Source: Streptomyces pseudogriseolus
Lineage (GTDB): Bacteria > Actinomycetota > Actinomycetes > Streptomycetales > Streptomycetaceae
Length of the DNA: 64,000 nucleotides
Assembly (NCBI GenBank): GCA_002154585.1
Contig: MUNG01000107.1
Location: 1-64,000, forward strand
Direction: 5' to 3'
A program made the translations under genes and the position numbers. A model generated the notes under the pieces. It had not been told where the DNA came from, did no database searches, and worked only from the letters and a program-made list of their open reading frames with translations. Position 1 is the stretch's first letter; each line of letters opens with the position of its first letter. Shown piece by piece: positions 32,243 to 41,893 of the stretch.

Positions 32243-35181
32243 GTCCTCCCCGCCGACGCGGGGGTGTTCCGTGGTGCGCGGGTGTACGAGAGGAGGCCCT
32301 CCTCCTCCCCGCCGACGCGGGAGTGTTCCAAATCGGGCGACAAGGGCGTTTGGGTCGCCCGGGTCCTTCCCGCCAACGCGGGGGTGTTCCGACGAATCCG
32401 TTGTCCTCGCCACAGACCGGCCGGCTCCTCCCCGCCAACGCGGGGGGTTCCTACCCGGCTCGGATACGGGGACGCGCAGGGCAACTCCTCCCCGCCGACG
32501 CGGGGGTGTTCCGCCGTGTTTCCGGATCCCGTGCCCAGACCCGGTGTCCTCCTCGCCGACGCGGAAGTATTCCGCGCAGGTCGCTCGCGGACAGTTCGGT
32601 GGCGAGGTCCCTCCCGCCGACGCGGGGGTGTTCCGGTGTTCGCGCAGATCGGCCGGGACACCGGGCGGTCTTCCCGCCGACGCGGGGGTGTTCTACAGCC
32701 GACACCGTCGCCCTGCTCCACGAGACGTCCTCCCTGCCGACGTAGGGGGTTCCGTCCAGCGACCGGGCGTAGGAACCGCGGAATCCGTCTTCCCCGCCGA
32801 AGCCGGGGTGTTCCCGTCGGCGCAGGCTGGGGCTGTTCTCGAGTTAACATCCTCCCCGCCGAGCGGGGGGTCTTCCGATGTGGCCGCCGTCCTTGGGGCC
32901 GGTGTCGGGTCCTCTCCGCCAACGGAGGGCTCCGATCGTCGACGATGCGAACGCGGTTTCAGACGTCGTCCTTGCCGACGCGGTGGCCCCGATCGGACAG
33001 GATGGTGCCCGTGACGCTGCCTCTCTTCGCCGACGCGAAGGTGCTTCGACTGGCAGGATTTCCCCGCGGTACCGGTCGCCGTCGTCTCCGCCGATGCGGA
33101 GGTGGTCCGTTGTGAATCTCGTCGACGAAGAGGTAGTCGATGTCGTGTGCGCCGACGCTGAGGGGTCCCGCCTCAACAAAGTGTGCCGATCGCGTGTTTG
33201 CGTCCTCCCCGCCGACGCGGGGGTGCTCCGCTGCGCATGTCACTGGTCGAGGCCGCCCGTGAGTCCTCCCCGCTGACGTGGGGGTGTTCCGCCCTCGACG
33301 TGGTCGCCGAGCCAGGCAACGTGGTCTTCCCTGTCGACGCGGGGGTGCTCCGGCCGGGGCTTCCGCGACCTTGGCGAGCATGTGTCCTCCCCGCCGACGC
33401 GAGGGTGTTCCGGACCGGTGGGGCGAGATCCTGTGGCTGCTACGGTCCTCCCCGCCGACGCGGGGGTGTTCCGGCTTCGGCTTCGGCTTCGCGGGCGGCT
33501 TCGGCGTCCTCCCCGCCGACGCGGGGGTGTTCCGCCGGGGATCGGGTCCGTGACGGACCAGTCGTCGTCCTCCCCGCCGACGCGGGGGTGTTCCGCAGTC
33601 CCGCGCGTAGTTCCCCGCTTCGACGAGGTCCTCCCCGCCGACGCGGGGGTGTTCCGAAGTCGACGAACGGCCCGGCGAACCACGCGCCGTCCTCCCCGCC
33701 GACGCGGGGGTGTTCCGGTCGGCAAGGTCATCGGCGAAGACTCGTACAAGTCCTCCCCGCCGACGCGGGGGTGTTCCGTCGTTGAGGGTGATGTCGCCGG
33801 TTGGGGCGATGTCCTCCCCGCCGACGCGGGGGTGTTCCGGTGAGCGTCTTCTTGAGTGACCACGTGGTGGCGTCCTCCCCGCCGACGCGGGGGTGTTCCG
33901 CTGCTGCAGCCTGCCGAGTACCGGCTGGCGTCGTCCTCCCCGCCGACGCGGGGGTGTTCCGCCCAGGCTTTGCCACAGCGGCCCGCTGTTGCGGTCCTCC
34001 CCGCCGACGCGGGGGTGTTCCGGTGGCGGCGTTGGCGGCGAGGCGGTGGACGTCGTCCTCCCCGCCGACGCGGGGGTGTTCCGGTGAACATGTCCACCCC
34101 CACCCCCGACACGGTGTCCTCCCCGCCGACGCGGGGGTGTTCCGCCGTACCCGTGGCAGGTGCCACCCGACCACGTGTCCTCCCCGCCGACGCGGGGGTG
34201 TTCCGGTTCATAACGAACCTTCGGGGACGTCATGCAGGTCCTCCCCGCCGACGCGGGGGTGTTCCGGCCCGCCGCATCGTCGACGTCCCCGCCCAGGCGT
34301 CCTCCCCGCCGACGCGGGGGTGTTCCACCGGGCTCCCTCGCGCGCGCACGCGTAGGGCCGTCCTCCCCGCCGACGCGGGGGTGTTCCAGGCGGCCCCGCC
34401 CTCCCACAGGGGGAGAGCGGGTCCTCCCCGCCGACGCGGGGGTGTTCCGCGGTGCACGTCCCAGGGGCTGACGCTGGGGGAGTCCTCCCCGCCGACGCGG
34501 GGGTGTTCCGCGAACGCCGCGTCCCGCAATGTCAACGCGATGGTCCTCCCCGCCGACGCGGGGGTGTTCCGAACCGCAGGCGCGCCGACCCCGGGCATGT
34601 GGCGTCCTCCCCGCCAACGCAGGGGTGTTCCGTGAGACGTCGAGAGCCCCGGCCGGTGTGGGTTGTCCTCCCCGCCGACGCGGGGGTGTTCCCTGGGCCC
34701 AGTGACCTACAACTCGCTCCCCCCGGGTCCTCCCCGCCGACGCGGGGGTGTTCCGCCTTGGCGCTCCGATGTTCGTCAACGGGTCGTGTCCTCCCCGCCG
34801 ACGCGGGGGTGTTCCGATCGCTATGGGGATCATCGGAATCGGGATGGCGTCCTCCCCGCCGACGCGGGGGTGTTCCGCACGAGGAGATTCGGGCGCTGCT
34901 CGGGGCCCGGTCCTCCCCGCCGACGCGGGGGTGTTCCGCCCAGGCTTTGCCACAGCGGCCCGCTGTTGCGGTCCTCCCCGCCGACGCGGGGGTGTTCCGC
35001 ACCGCCGGACACGGACATGACCGACGAGCGGGTCCTCCCCGCCGACGCGGGGGTGTTCCGCCCGTGCAGTTCTTCCGGCCCCGTTCGGACACGTCCTCCC
35101 CGCCGACGTGGGGGTGTTCCGTTCCGCCCGGCCGACGGCCCCCAGGGCGAGGGGTCCTCCCCGCCGACGCGGGCGTGTCTA
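32243..35181 (+). CRISPR. CRISPR array 2, type I-E, about 49 repeats
   Basis: About 49 repeats of the same 28-base family at a 59-62-base period, oriented plus. The first ~20 (32243 to 33411) vary: substitutions and one-base deletions accumulate, and those near 32849, 32909, 32968, 33020, 33081 and 33142 keep only the CGCCGACGCG core. From 33445 to 35120 nearly all are perfect (33445, 33506, 33567, 33628 and so on). The last, at 35154, has a damaged end (GGGCGTGTCT). One 33-base spacer occurs twice (33961-33993 and 34938-34970). If the leader lies left, as repeat orientation implies, the decayed units are on the leader side, which is the reverse of the usual pattern. Confidence 0.96.
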
Positions 35182-35337
35182 CGCGTAGTGCAGCCCGCCC
35201 GGGGTATTCCGCTCGGTGGGGGCCGCAGTGCCTCTTCGGCAGGAGGCGACCCGCTGTCGGTGCCCCGAACCTTGCCCGCCTCCACGCGTCCCGCCACCAT
35301 GAACAAACCAGGACACAGCACGAGAACAGGGGGCAGC

Positions 35338-35544
35338 ATGGATTGGCCCAAACCGCCTGTATCCACCAACCCGTTCCTACCTCCCCTCGAGCCTCCACCT
35401 GCCGCAGCGTCAGGCAAGACCTCCGCCCGGGCCCGACAGGAGGCCAACAACCGCCGCCGCGCCGTCAATGCCGAGCACCACCGCCGTGCCGAGCAACCCG
35501 TCGGCGAGCCGCAGCGCAACGCAAACGCGAGGCCGAGGCGGTAG
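35338..35544 (+). CDS. small Pro-rich protein between arrays 2 and 3, possibly frameshifted
   Basis: 68 residues from ATG 35338 with AGGGGG upstream: MDWPKPPVSTNPFLPPLEPP, then an Arg/Gln/Ala-rich helix (SARARQEANNRRRAVNAEHH). In another frame the same stretch continues with QRKREAEAVAQAAAG and KPPVVQVGQ to a stop at 35645, which looks more like a natural continuation of the helix than the RPRR ending; a one- or two-base frameshift near 35520 is likely. Not recognised. It sits in a ~510-base gap that splits what may once have been one array. An inserted cargo gene or a leader-embedded peptide are both possible. Confidence 0.45.
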   Translation: MDWPKPPVSTNPFLPPLEPPPAAASGKTSARARQEANNRRRAVNAEHHRRAEQPVGEPQRNANARPRR

Positions 35545-35694
35545 CCCAGGCAGCTGCCGGCAGCAGGAAGCCCCCCGTCGTCCAAGTCGGCCAGAGCATC
35601 CACACCATCTCCGCTGGACTACCTGGCCTCGGCAAACGACGCTGACCACACCCAGGCAAGGCCGTGGCCGCCCGCCCCCGGCCACTGACCTGAA

Positions 35695-37302
35695 CTTTCG
35701 TTCCCCCGATGCGGGGTGTTCCACTCGCCCAGCCCGAGGCCGTCAAGCAGCTCGGGTCCTCCCCGACGACGCGGGGGTGTTCCGGCCAACCGGCCCACCG
35801 CGCCCGACGCCTACCGGTCCTCCCCGCCGACGCGGGGGTGTTCCGTCCTCCCGTCCCGGACAAAGGGCGGGGGCGACGTCCTCCCCGCCGACGCGGGGGT
35901 GTTCCGCGGTCGGGCATCCCCGCGGTCGAGACCCCGGGGTCCTGCCCGCCGACGCGGGGGTGTTCCGGCTTCGGTGACGATGTCGACGTTGTTGGCGAGG
36001 TCCTCCCCGCCGACGCGGGGGTGTTCCGCCCTTCTGGGGCGGAGTCACGCGGTCTGGGTGGTCCTCCCCGCCGACGCGGGGGTGTTCCGCTCACCGAGAA
36101 CGACGTCAGCGTCCGCAGGGAGTCCTCCCCGCCGACGCGGGGGTGTTCCGTCGTCCCTGGTCATCGCGCTGCTGCTGGGGGCGTCTTCCCCGCCGATGCG
36201 GGGGTGTTCCGGTGGAGGGCGGCCCGGTGCTGCGCTTCACGGGATCCTCCCCGCCGACGCGGGGGTGTTCCGTAGTTGATGTTGGTGTTGCTGTAGGCAG
36301 GCTCGTCCTCCCCGCCGACGCGGGGGTGTTCCGCTGGCCGCGGTCGGCATGGAAGACGCCCTCAGATTCCTCCCCGCCGACGCGGGGGTGTTCCGCCGTG
36401 CCGCGCGCCGAGAGAGAGAAGGTCCCCGTCCTCCCCGCCGACGCGGGGGTGTTCCGGCGTGACGGACGTAGCCAGTGCCGGCAGGGAGGTCCTCCCCGCC
36501 GACGCGGGGGTGTTCCGTCGTGGGCGAGGCCGGCCTGGTGGCGGATGGCGTCCTCCCCGCCGACGCGGGGGTATTCCGAAGATCAGGCCCGAGGTGAAGC
36601 TGGGCGGCCGGTCCTCCCCGCCGACGCGGGGGTGTTCCGACCAGCGGGTCGCTGTAGGGGTCGGGGGTAGCGTCCTCCCCGCCGACGCGGGGGTATTCCT
36701 TCGGTCAGGTCCGCCACGTCCTCATCGATCTCGTCCTCCCCGCCGACGCGAGGTGCTCCGTGGCAAGACATCCTCGAGGGCCTGGAGTGCGAGTCCTCCC
36801 CGCCGACGCGGGGGTGTTCCGTCTGCGGCGGCCTCATAGCGGCTCGCACCGCGGTCCTCCCCACCGACGTGGGGGTGTTCCGCGCATATGCGAGGTGCTC
36901 GACGTTCGGCTCGAGTCCTCCCCGCCGACGCAGGGGTGATCCGCGGACGTGGACCTGGGCGATGCGGTCGAGGTAGTCCTCCCCGCCGACGTGGGGGTGT
37001 TCCGAACTGGGTCGTCGACCAAGTCCCGGAGTCTCCGTCCTCCCCGCCGACGCGGGGGTGTTCCGCTGCTCCAGCTGTCCGGGGCCGGGATGGCGGCGCC
37101 CTCCCCGCCGAACGCGGGGGTGTTCCGCGCAGCTCGATCCATGCCTGCGCGGTGACGACGTCCTCCCCGTCGACGCGGGGGTGTTCCGGACGGCACGATC
37201 TACCTCGTCGGCTACGGCCGGTCCTCCCCGCCGACGCGGGGGTGTTCCGGCCCGAGGCGTCATCGGGGACCCGGTGCCCGCCTCGTCGGCGGGGGGTGTT
37301 CC
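35695..37302 (+). CRISPR. CRISPR array 3, type I-E, about 27 repeats
   Basis: Same repeat family and orientation as array 2. The first unit (ending 35722) is degenerate, then repeats at 35756, 35817, 35878, 35939, 36000, 36061, 36122 and onward at 61 bases are nearly perfect until about 36700. From 36733 to the end they deteriorate (CGAGGTGCTCC, GTGGGGG, CAGGGGTGATCC variants; a 29-base unit at 37098; a half repeat ending 37302). Decay toward the right is the normal trailer pattern and supports transcription from left to right. About 26 spacers. Confidence 0.95.
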
Positions 37303-37541
37303 GGAGTGGGTGGAGCGGGCCCGTGCCAGGCTGAACCAGATCGCGGTCCGTAAGATCTGCCCACTCAAGAGAAGTATTCTGCCGTTCGCGCAGCTTCGCG
37401 TGTGGTGGAGGATGAGATCAGTGCTGGCCTAGACAGGGCCACAGCCTTCTGACCTGGGTGCTCCTGCTCCAGCAGGCCCGGTCGCGGCAGCACGTCTTCA
37501 CCCAGTACGTTGACCATCCAGGGGACTGAGGGGTGGGGGAC

Positions 37542-38078
37542 ATGGATGTACCGAACGTCATCGGCGACTGGCAGGAGTACCAGTCCGACGAACTGTCTGG
37601 GCTGCGGGTACGCGTGCACGACCTGAAGAAGGCCAAGCCGTCACGTGGCCGAGACGACGACGCCAAGGGCCTGACCTACGTCAGCTTCCAAGTCACCTTC
37701 GAAAACCGCGGCAGCGAGTACTACGGCATTGACTTCCGAGACCACCCGAAGCACGTCGATGTGAGGGTGGGACGTGACGGGCACGAGGCCTTCGTCGACA
37801 TCTACGGGTCCAGCCGTATCAGGGAGTTCAACCTCTACCCGCATCGTCGCGTGACAGCAGTCATCTACGCTGCCGCGACTCCCGCGAAGCTTAAGCAGAT
37901 CGATATCCAGATCTGTCCCGAGATCGACGACGACACCATATTCGGATACCACTGGGTCGGCGGCCTCGGCGTACACGAAGGATCCACGCGCACCAGTCGC
38001 CGCGCCTCGACCGCCGAACCGAGCGTCGCCAACGAGGTCGAGCAGTTTCTCAAGGGCGCAACCTCCGAGGGCACCTGA
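37542..38078 (+). CDS. hypothetical soluble protein, possible beta-sandwich
   Basis: 178 residues from ATG 37542 (GGGGTGGGGGA upstream; an in-frame GTG at 37533 is the alternative). Contains GLTYVSFQVTFENRGSEYYG, DVRVGRDGHEAFVDI and HRRVTAVIYAAATPAKLKQI, alternating beta strands with the VxFxVxxENRG pattern seen in DUF4352/telokin-like domains. No signal peptide or membrane helix; a polar tail with TSRRASTAEPS. It lies between arrays 3 and 4 and shares its beta-rich style with the membrane-anchored proteins at 41032 and 53204. Function unknown. Confidence 0.65.
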   Translation: MDVPNVIGDWQEYQSDELSGLRVRVHDLKKAKPSRGRDDDAKGLTYVSFQVTFENRGSEYYGIDFRDHPKHVDVRVGRDGHEAFVDIYGSSRIREFNLYPHRRVTAVIYAAATPAKLKQIDIQICPEIDDDTIFGYHWVGGLGVHEGSTRTSRRASTAEPSVANEVEQFLKGATSEGT

Positions 38079-38463
38079 CAGCGGTCGGCCACCCACCGCC
38101 CGGTATTCGGACCGCAGCAGCACTGGCGCGACCCGGAAGCGTGTACGGGCGCCTGCCCGGACGCAACACCCGGCTGCACGAACTCGACCGCGTTTGGGTC
38201 TACCGGATCGCGCCCGTGATTGAGGAGGGGCTTCGCGCTAGCCGACGCCCGTCCAGATCTCCTGCGTCAGGTACCAGCTCGGCAGGCGGGCGGCATGGCT
38301 TGGATAACTGCGCACGCTCTGCCGCTCGTGCAACAGAGCCGTCGGGCGGTGTCTGGTGGTCAGTTCCACCTATGCCTGGACTGCTTAAACTCCGATGGCG
38401 CGTGGTCAGGATTCCCAGGGCGCCCGCTTTCGTGTGGGTCGGGCGCGGCGTACGGTCGGAGTC
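38079..38463. other. intergenic, no convincing gene
   Basis: About 385 bases. A frame opening at GTG 38141 (LHELDRVWVYRIAPVIEEGL) looks protein-like for ~35 residues and then turns into Arg/Ser/Gly-rich text, so a decayed gene start is possible. Nothing else stands out. Confidence 0.35.
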
Positions 38464-38691
38464 ATGACCAGCGGAGACCGGCAGAAGCGTGATGGTTCGG
38501 CTAAGCGGGTTCAGCTGACCAGCGGTGATCACAGCGGGCCGAAGGACACGAAGGCGAAGAGGCCGCGTGTCGGCCGGCCGGACCGGGCCCAGCGGAAGGC
38601 GGCCGCCAGTCGGGCCTGGGTGGAGCTGTTCGATCGTCTTCGCGAGGTGAGACAACGGGAGCAGGCCAGGGTTGATCCCTTCCAGGAGTGA
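38464..38691 (+). CDS. small basic hypothetical protein
   Basis: 75 residues, MTSGDRQKRDGSAKRVQL, then KAKRPRVGRPDRAQRKAAAS and a C-terminal helix AWVELFDRLREVRQREQARV. Strongly basic N-terminus with an amphipathic end, a pattern of small Streptomyces DNA-associated proteins. GGAG is only two bases before the ATG, a weak site, so translation is uncertain. It precedes array 4 by about 150 bases. Not recognised. Confidence 0.45.
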   Translation: MTSGDRQKRDGSAKRVQLTSGDHSGPKDTKAKRPRVGRPDRAQRKAAASRAWVELFDRLREVRQREQARVDPFQE

Positions 38692-38839
38692 TCAAGGGGC
38701 CGGGCCTGTGCCCGCCCGATCAGTCTGCGGGTTAGCCGCTCATGCGGCTCTCTGTGATCTAGTGGTCTGTATCCGTGGCGGTTGTAGTCCTGCTCGTGGC
38801 TTCTTGTGCATCGGCGTCGGTTCGTCCAGGAGGAGAAGT

Positions 38840-39419
38840 GTCCTCCCCGCCGACGCGGGGGTGTTCCGACGATCAGGCAGCACGTGACGGCGACCGCGCC
38901 GTCCTCCCCGCCGACGCGGGGGTGTTCCGCGCCACGCCTTGCGCCACTGCGATGCGGCGTGGTCCTCCCCGCCGACGCGGGGGTGTTCCGATCCGACGCA
39001 GGCCCTCGACCACCTCGCTGGTGTCCTCCCCGCCGACGCGGGGGTGTTCCGCTGATCGCGCCGAACCTCCTGACCCGGTTCTCGTCCTCCCCGCCGACGC
39101 GGGAGTGTTCCGGCTTCCTCGTAGGCGCGGGTGGTGGGGTAGTCGTCCTCCCCGCCGACGCGGGGGTGTTCCGCCGCAGGTCCACAGCCGGGCCATCGTC
39201 CACCCGTCCTCCCCGCCGACGCGGGGGTGTTCCGATGTGGGCGTCCGGGCGGCTGCTCATGATGGCCGGGTCCTCCCCGCCGACGCGGGGGTGTTCCGCG
39301 AGGCCTGGAGGACGACTGGCCCGAGCATCAGTCCTCCCCGCCGACGCGGGGGTGTTCCGCTGGTGTCGCGGGCGGCGCGGTCCTGCTTGGCGTCCTCCCC
39401 GCCGACGCGGGGGTGTTTC
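38840..39419 (+). CRISPR. CRISPR array 4, type I-E, 10 repeats
   Basis: Ten repeats starting 38840, 38901, 38962, 39023, 39084, 39145, 39206, 39270, 39331, 39392, plus orientation, nine spacers of about 33 bases except one of 36 (39234-39269). All but two are perfect: GGGAGTGTTCC at 39084 and TGTTTC in the last, the normal trailer decay. The presumed leader, 38700-38839, contains GGTTGTAGTCCTGCTCGTGG and a purine run GGAGGAGAAGT just before the first repeat and is unlike the DNA beside array 1. Confidence 0.96.
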
Positions 39420-39549
39420 GCAGAACGTGCGGTTTCGGTCCTCGGCGGAGGGAGCGCCGGTGGGACGGTGATGCGGTCACAGTGGCGAGAAACAGCGAGA
39501 GTCCGGACGCGCGACTTCACCGCACCGGACGGCGAGCTGGGCCTTTCGG

Positions 39550-40209
39550 TTACATGGCCGGTTCGTACGTCACGCTCTGGTCCGGACAGCCGGCCGCCGT
39601 CTCCTCCAGGGCTGCCACCTCCGCCTCGTCAGCCGTCAGGCTCCAGCGGAGCTTCGTGGCCACCCATTCCGCGACGTACCGGCAGTGCACCTCAGCGGCT
39701 GGCGGCAACCACGTCGAAGGATCCTGGTCGGCCTTCGACCGATTCGAGCGGGCTGTGACCGCCACCAGACTCGCCGCCGCTCCCTGATCGTTGGCGTACG
39801 CCTCACGGCGCTGCGCCGACCAAGCCGACGCCCCGCTGTCCCAGCTCTCCGCGAGCGGCACCATGTGGTCGATGTCCAGACCAGAGGCGGAGGTCACCCA
39901 CACCTGGTCGTAATACGACCACCAGCTGCCGCCCGTCAGGCGGCACCCGGACCCGACCGTGGGCGGCTCGACCGCCTCCGCGATCAGGACCTCGTTGCGG
40001 GTGGAGCAGCCGTCGGACGGGTTGTCTCCGGTGTTCCAGTGGCGGAAAGCGTCCCGGCTGTAGCCGTCGCGGGACTCGGTATCGACCGGCAGACGGGTGA
40101 CAGCCTCGGCCAGCGGCAGCGTCTCCGCGGCATGAGCGGAAGAGGAGACCGTGAAGGACAGAGCAGCGAGGGAGGCGGCGGCCAGGCCGCGCAGCACAGT
40201 TGTGAGCAT
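39550..40209 (-). CDS. secreted HNH endonuclease family protein
   Basis: 219 residues from ATG 40209. A Sec signal peptide is visible: LRGLAAASLAALSFTVSSS followed by AHAAE, cleavage expected after AHA. The mature part carries the DUF1524-like HNH motif LDIDHMVPLAESWDSGA with the catalytic His, then YANDQ and SNRSKADQDPSTWLPP, the conserved Asn/Lys block, and CSTRNEVL and CRLTGGSWWS around likely disulfide cysteines. These Streptomyces proteins are secreted nucleases, some probably involved in nutrient scavenging. A related gene, frameshifted, lies at 41894-42581, so the locus holds a duplicated pair. Confidence 0.85.
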   Translation of the reverse strand: MLTTVLRGLAAASLAALSFTVSSSAHAAETLPLAEAVTRLPVDTESRDGYSRDAFRHWNTGDNPSDGCSTRNEVLIAEAVEPPTVGSGCRLTGGSWWSYYDQVWVTSASGLDIDHMVPLAESWDSGASAWSAQRREAYANDQGAAASLVAVTARSNRSKADQDPSTWLPPAAEVHCRYVAEWVATKLRWSLTADEAEVAALEETAAGCPDQSVTYEPAM

Positions 40210-40413
40210 GAGCCGTTGGTATCGGCTCCGTGACAGCGCTGTCGGGCGATCCTCCAGTGCGCCGCCCGTGTGGGTGGAATGGTCGTACCGGACACGGCCA
40301 GGCACCGCACATTCAGGTACGCGGTCGGTCAGGACGCATTCCTCTCCCTACCCGGTCGGGTGACGCTGCCCGGACGCGAGAACTCCGGCCAGCACCGGCG
40401 CGTCGTGCTGGGT

Positions 40414-40641
40414 ATGAAACCGATCAACGAAGCACATGTGGCACAGCCGGGACTCGCGGTCGTGGAGGTCGCCGCCGCCGATGACGACACTGCTTTCGCC
40501 GTCCAAGAGCTGCTCGCCACACGGTGGGCGATCGCGCTTGCGGACCGCACCACGCACGAGCCGGGCGAGCCAGGTGTCCGGCTGCGCTGCTTCCTGGACC
40601 TGCGGCAGCACCCCGGACACGAGGCAGACGAGCGGGCCTAA
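40414..40641 (+). CDS. DUF6207 family protein
   Basis: 75 residues: MKPINEAHVAQPGLAVVEVA, FAVQELLATRWAIALADRTT and GVRLRCFLDLRQ. From memory this is the small Streptomyces family DUF6207, typically located in plasmids and chromosome arms, with no known function. The start ATG 40414 matches the family start; the ribosome site is weak. It is divergent from the HNH gene and stands alone. Confidence 0.7.
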   Translation: MKPINEAHVAQPGLAVVEVAAADDDTAFAVQELLATRWAIALADRTTHEPGEPGVRLRCFLDLRQHPGHEADERA

Positions 40642-41031
40642 CCGTTGCTGATCAACTGCGCGCTGCCGGAGCCGAGCTGGATGGTTCCCGAGCAGGGCGT
40701 GCTGGGCCGGTAGACGGCTCCTAAAGATGCGGGCCGCTGAACGTGTCAGGAGCTCGACCACGTGATCGTGTGCGGTGTCGGAGTGGGTGTCCCAGATGAG
40801 CCGGTCCGGGCGGGTGGGGTTGCCGGGGACCCAGACCGGGCTGAGGTCGAAGCGGTAGTGGTGGGCGGGGGCCATGCCGACGTCGTCGGGGAGGGACAGG
40901 TCCGCCGTGGCGTGGGTCACAGGGGCGTGCTGCTGCGTGCGTCGGTCCATACCGGTGACAGCCGGGCCGACAGGACCGGATCCAGGAGCGATGTGCCGAC
41001 GTCCTAAAGTGCAGGACGTTTAGGGGGGAAG
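40642..41031. other. intergenic region
   Basis: About 390 bases. A minus-strand frame from 40950 begins with a fairly protein-like segment (LSLPDDVGMAPAHHYRFDLS, RLIWDTHSDTAHDHVVELL) but then runs antisense through the DUF6207 gene without a natural end; it could be the 5' part of a truncated gene. The promoter of the next gene must lie near 40990. Confidence 0.4.
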
Positions 41032-41760
41032 ATGGCAAATATGCGCGACCGTGCGATGCGGGTACGCCTGGCCCGTCATCGTCCCGCACCGGGTCGGGTG
41101 CGGGCTCGACCTCTGCCAGCAGGCCGCTGGTGGCAGAGTGTCGACTGGACACGCTGGAGCACGATCGTGGCGATCATCGCGGCGATCGGGACTCTGCTGT
41201 TCACTGGCATCGCAACGTACTACTCGGCCGAAATTGCCCAAGAACAACTGAATCAGTCACGCGAAGACGCGGAGGTGGACAGGCAAAGCCAGGCCACACG
41301 CGTCTCATTCTGGGAGCAGCTCGACGGGGTGACGTCAGAGTCATCGGACTCGTACGAGCTGCACATTATGAACCGGTCGCCCGATCCGATTCCCATCTAC
41401 TTCGTCGTGATCGAGATGCAGGTGATGTTGCCTGACGGCGTGAACTCGAAGTCAGTACTCGTGCAGTTCGAAAACCGATCTCTCCCTCCGTGTACCGAAA
41501 TAATTATGACGGGGCGTCACATGCAGTACCACGAACCTAGCTCGGGAAAGTGGGTGAAGATGCGGGGGATAGGGCGCGTCCTCATGAGCTTCATGGACCG
41601 CAACTCCGAGGAATGGCAACGCTCTGAGGGCAAGCTCAGCCAGGGCGACGAGCTCAGTACTGCGTTCATGGAAGGCATCACCGATGGCTACCCGGGGCGC
41701 GTCACCGGGCCAGTACTGGAGAAAACTGCTCCAGCGTGTGGCGCACAGCCGGAGAACTGA
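41032..41760 (+). CDS. single-pass membrane protein, unknown
   Basis: 242 residues, ATG 41032 after GGGGGAAG. Basic N-terminus (~35 residues), one membrane segment at about 43-63 (STIVAIIAAIGTLLFTGIAT), a short coiled segment EIAQEQLNQSREDAEVDRQS, then a beta-rich domain with SYELHIMNRSPDPIPIYFVV and QFENRSLPPCTEIIM. The NxSPxPI pattern resembles Streptomyces membrane-anchored proteins of unknown role seen near plasmid genes; the protein at 53204 has a similar architecture. Function unknown. Confidence 0.7.
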   Translation: MANMRDRAMRVRLARHRPAPGRVRARPLPAGRWWQSVDWTRWSTIVAIIAAIGTLLFTGIATYYSAEIAQEQLNQSREDAEVDRQSQATRVSFWEQLDGVTSESSDSYELHIMNRSPDPIPIYFVVIEMQVMLPDGVNSKSVLVQFENRSLPPCTEIIMTGRHMQYHEPSSGKWVKMRGIGRVLMSFMDRNSEEWQRSEGKLSQGDELSTAFMEGITDGYPGRVTGPVLEKTAPACGAQPEN

Positions 41761-41893
41761 CGACTCGGTGAAGGGAGCCGCGAACCGCCTCCACCGAACG
41801 GTGTTAGCCCCGTCTCTGGCGGGGCTGGCACCACGCCGAGGCTCTGACCAACTGGACGCATACGGACGCCCTACCCCTTGTCGAATACCGGCC

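Noticed and set aside
32959..34953. 664-codon minus-strand frame rich in EHPRVGGED-type units
   Set aside because: It is the translation of CRISPR repeats and spacers (61-base period in frame shift rotation), not a gene; the same applies to other long frames at 21.7-22.4, 32.2-37.4 and 38.5-39.5 kb.
40348..40950. 200-codon minus-strand frame
   Set aside because: Runs antisense through the DUF6207 gene; only its first ~75 codons look protein-like, so at best a truncated gene start.
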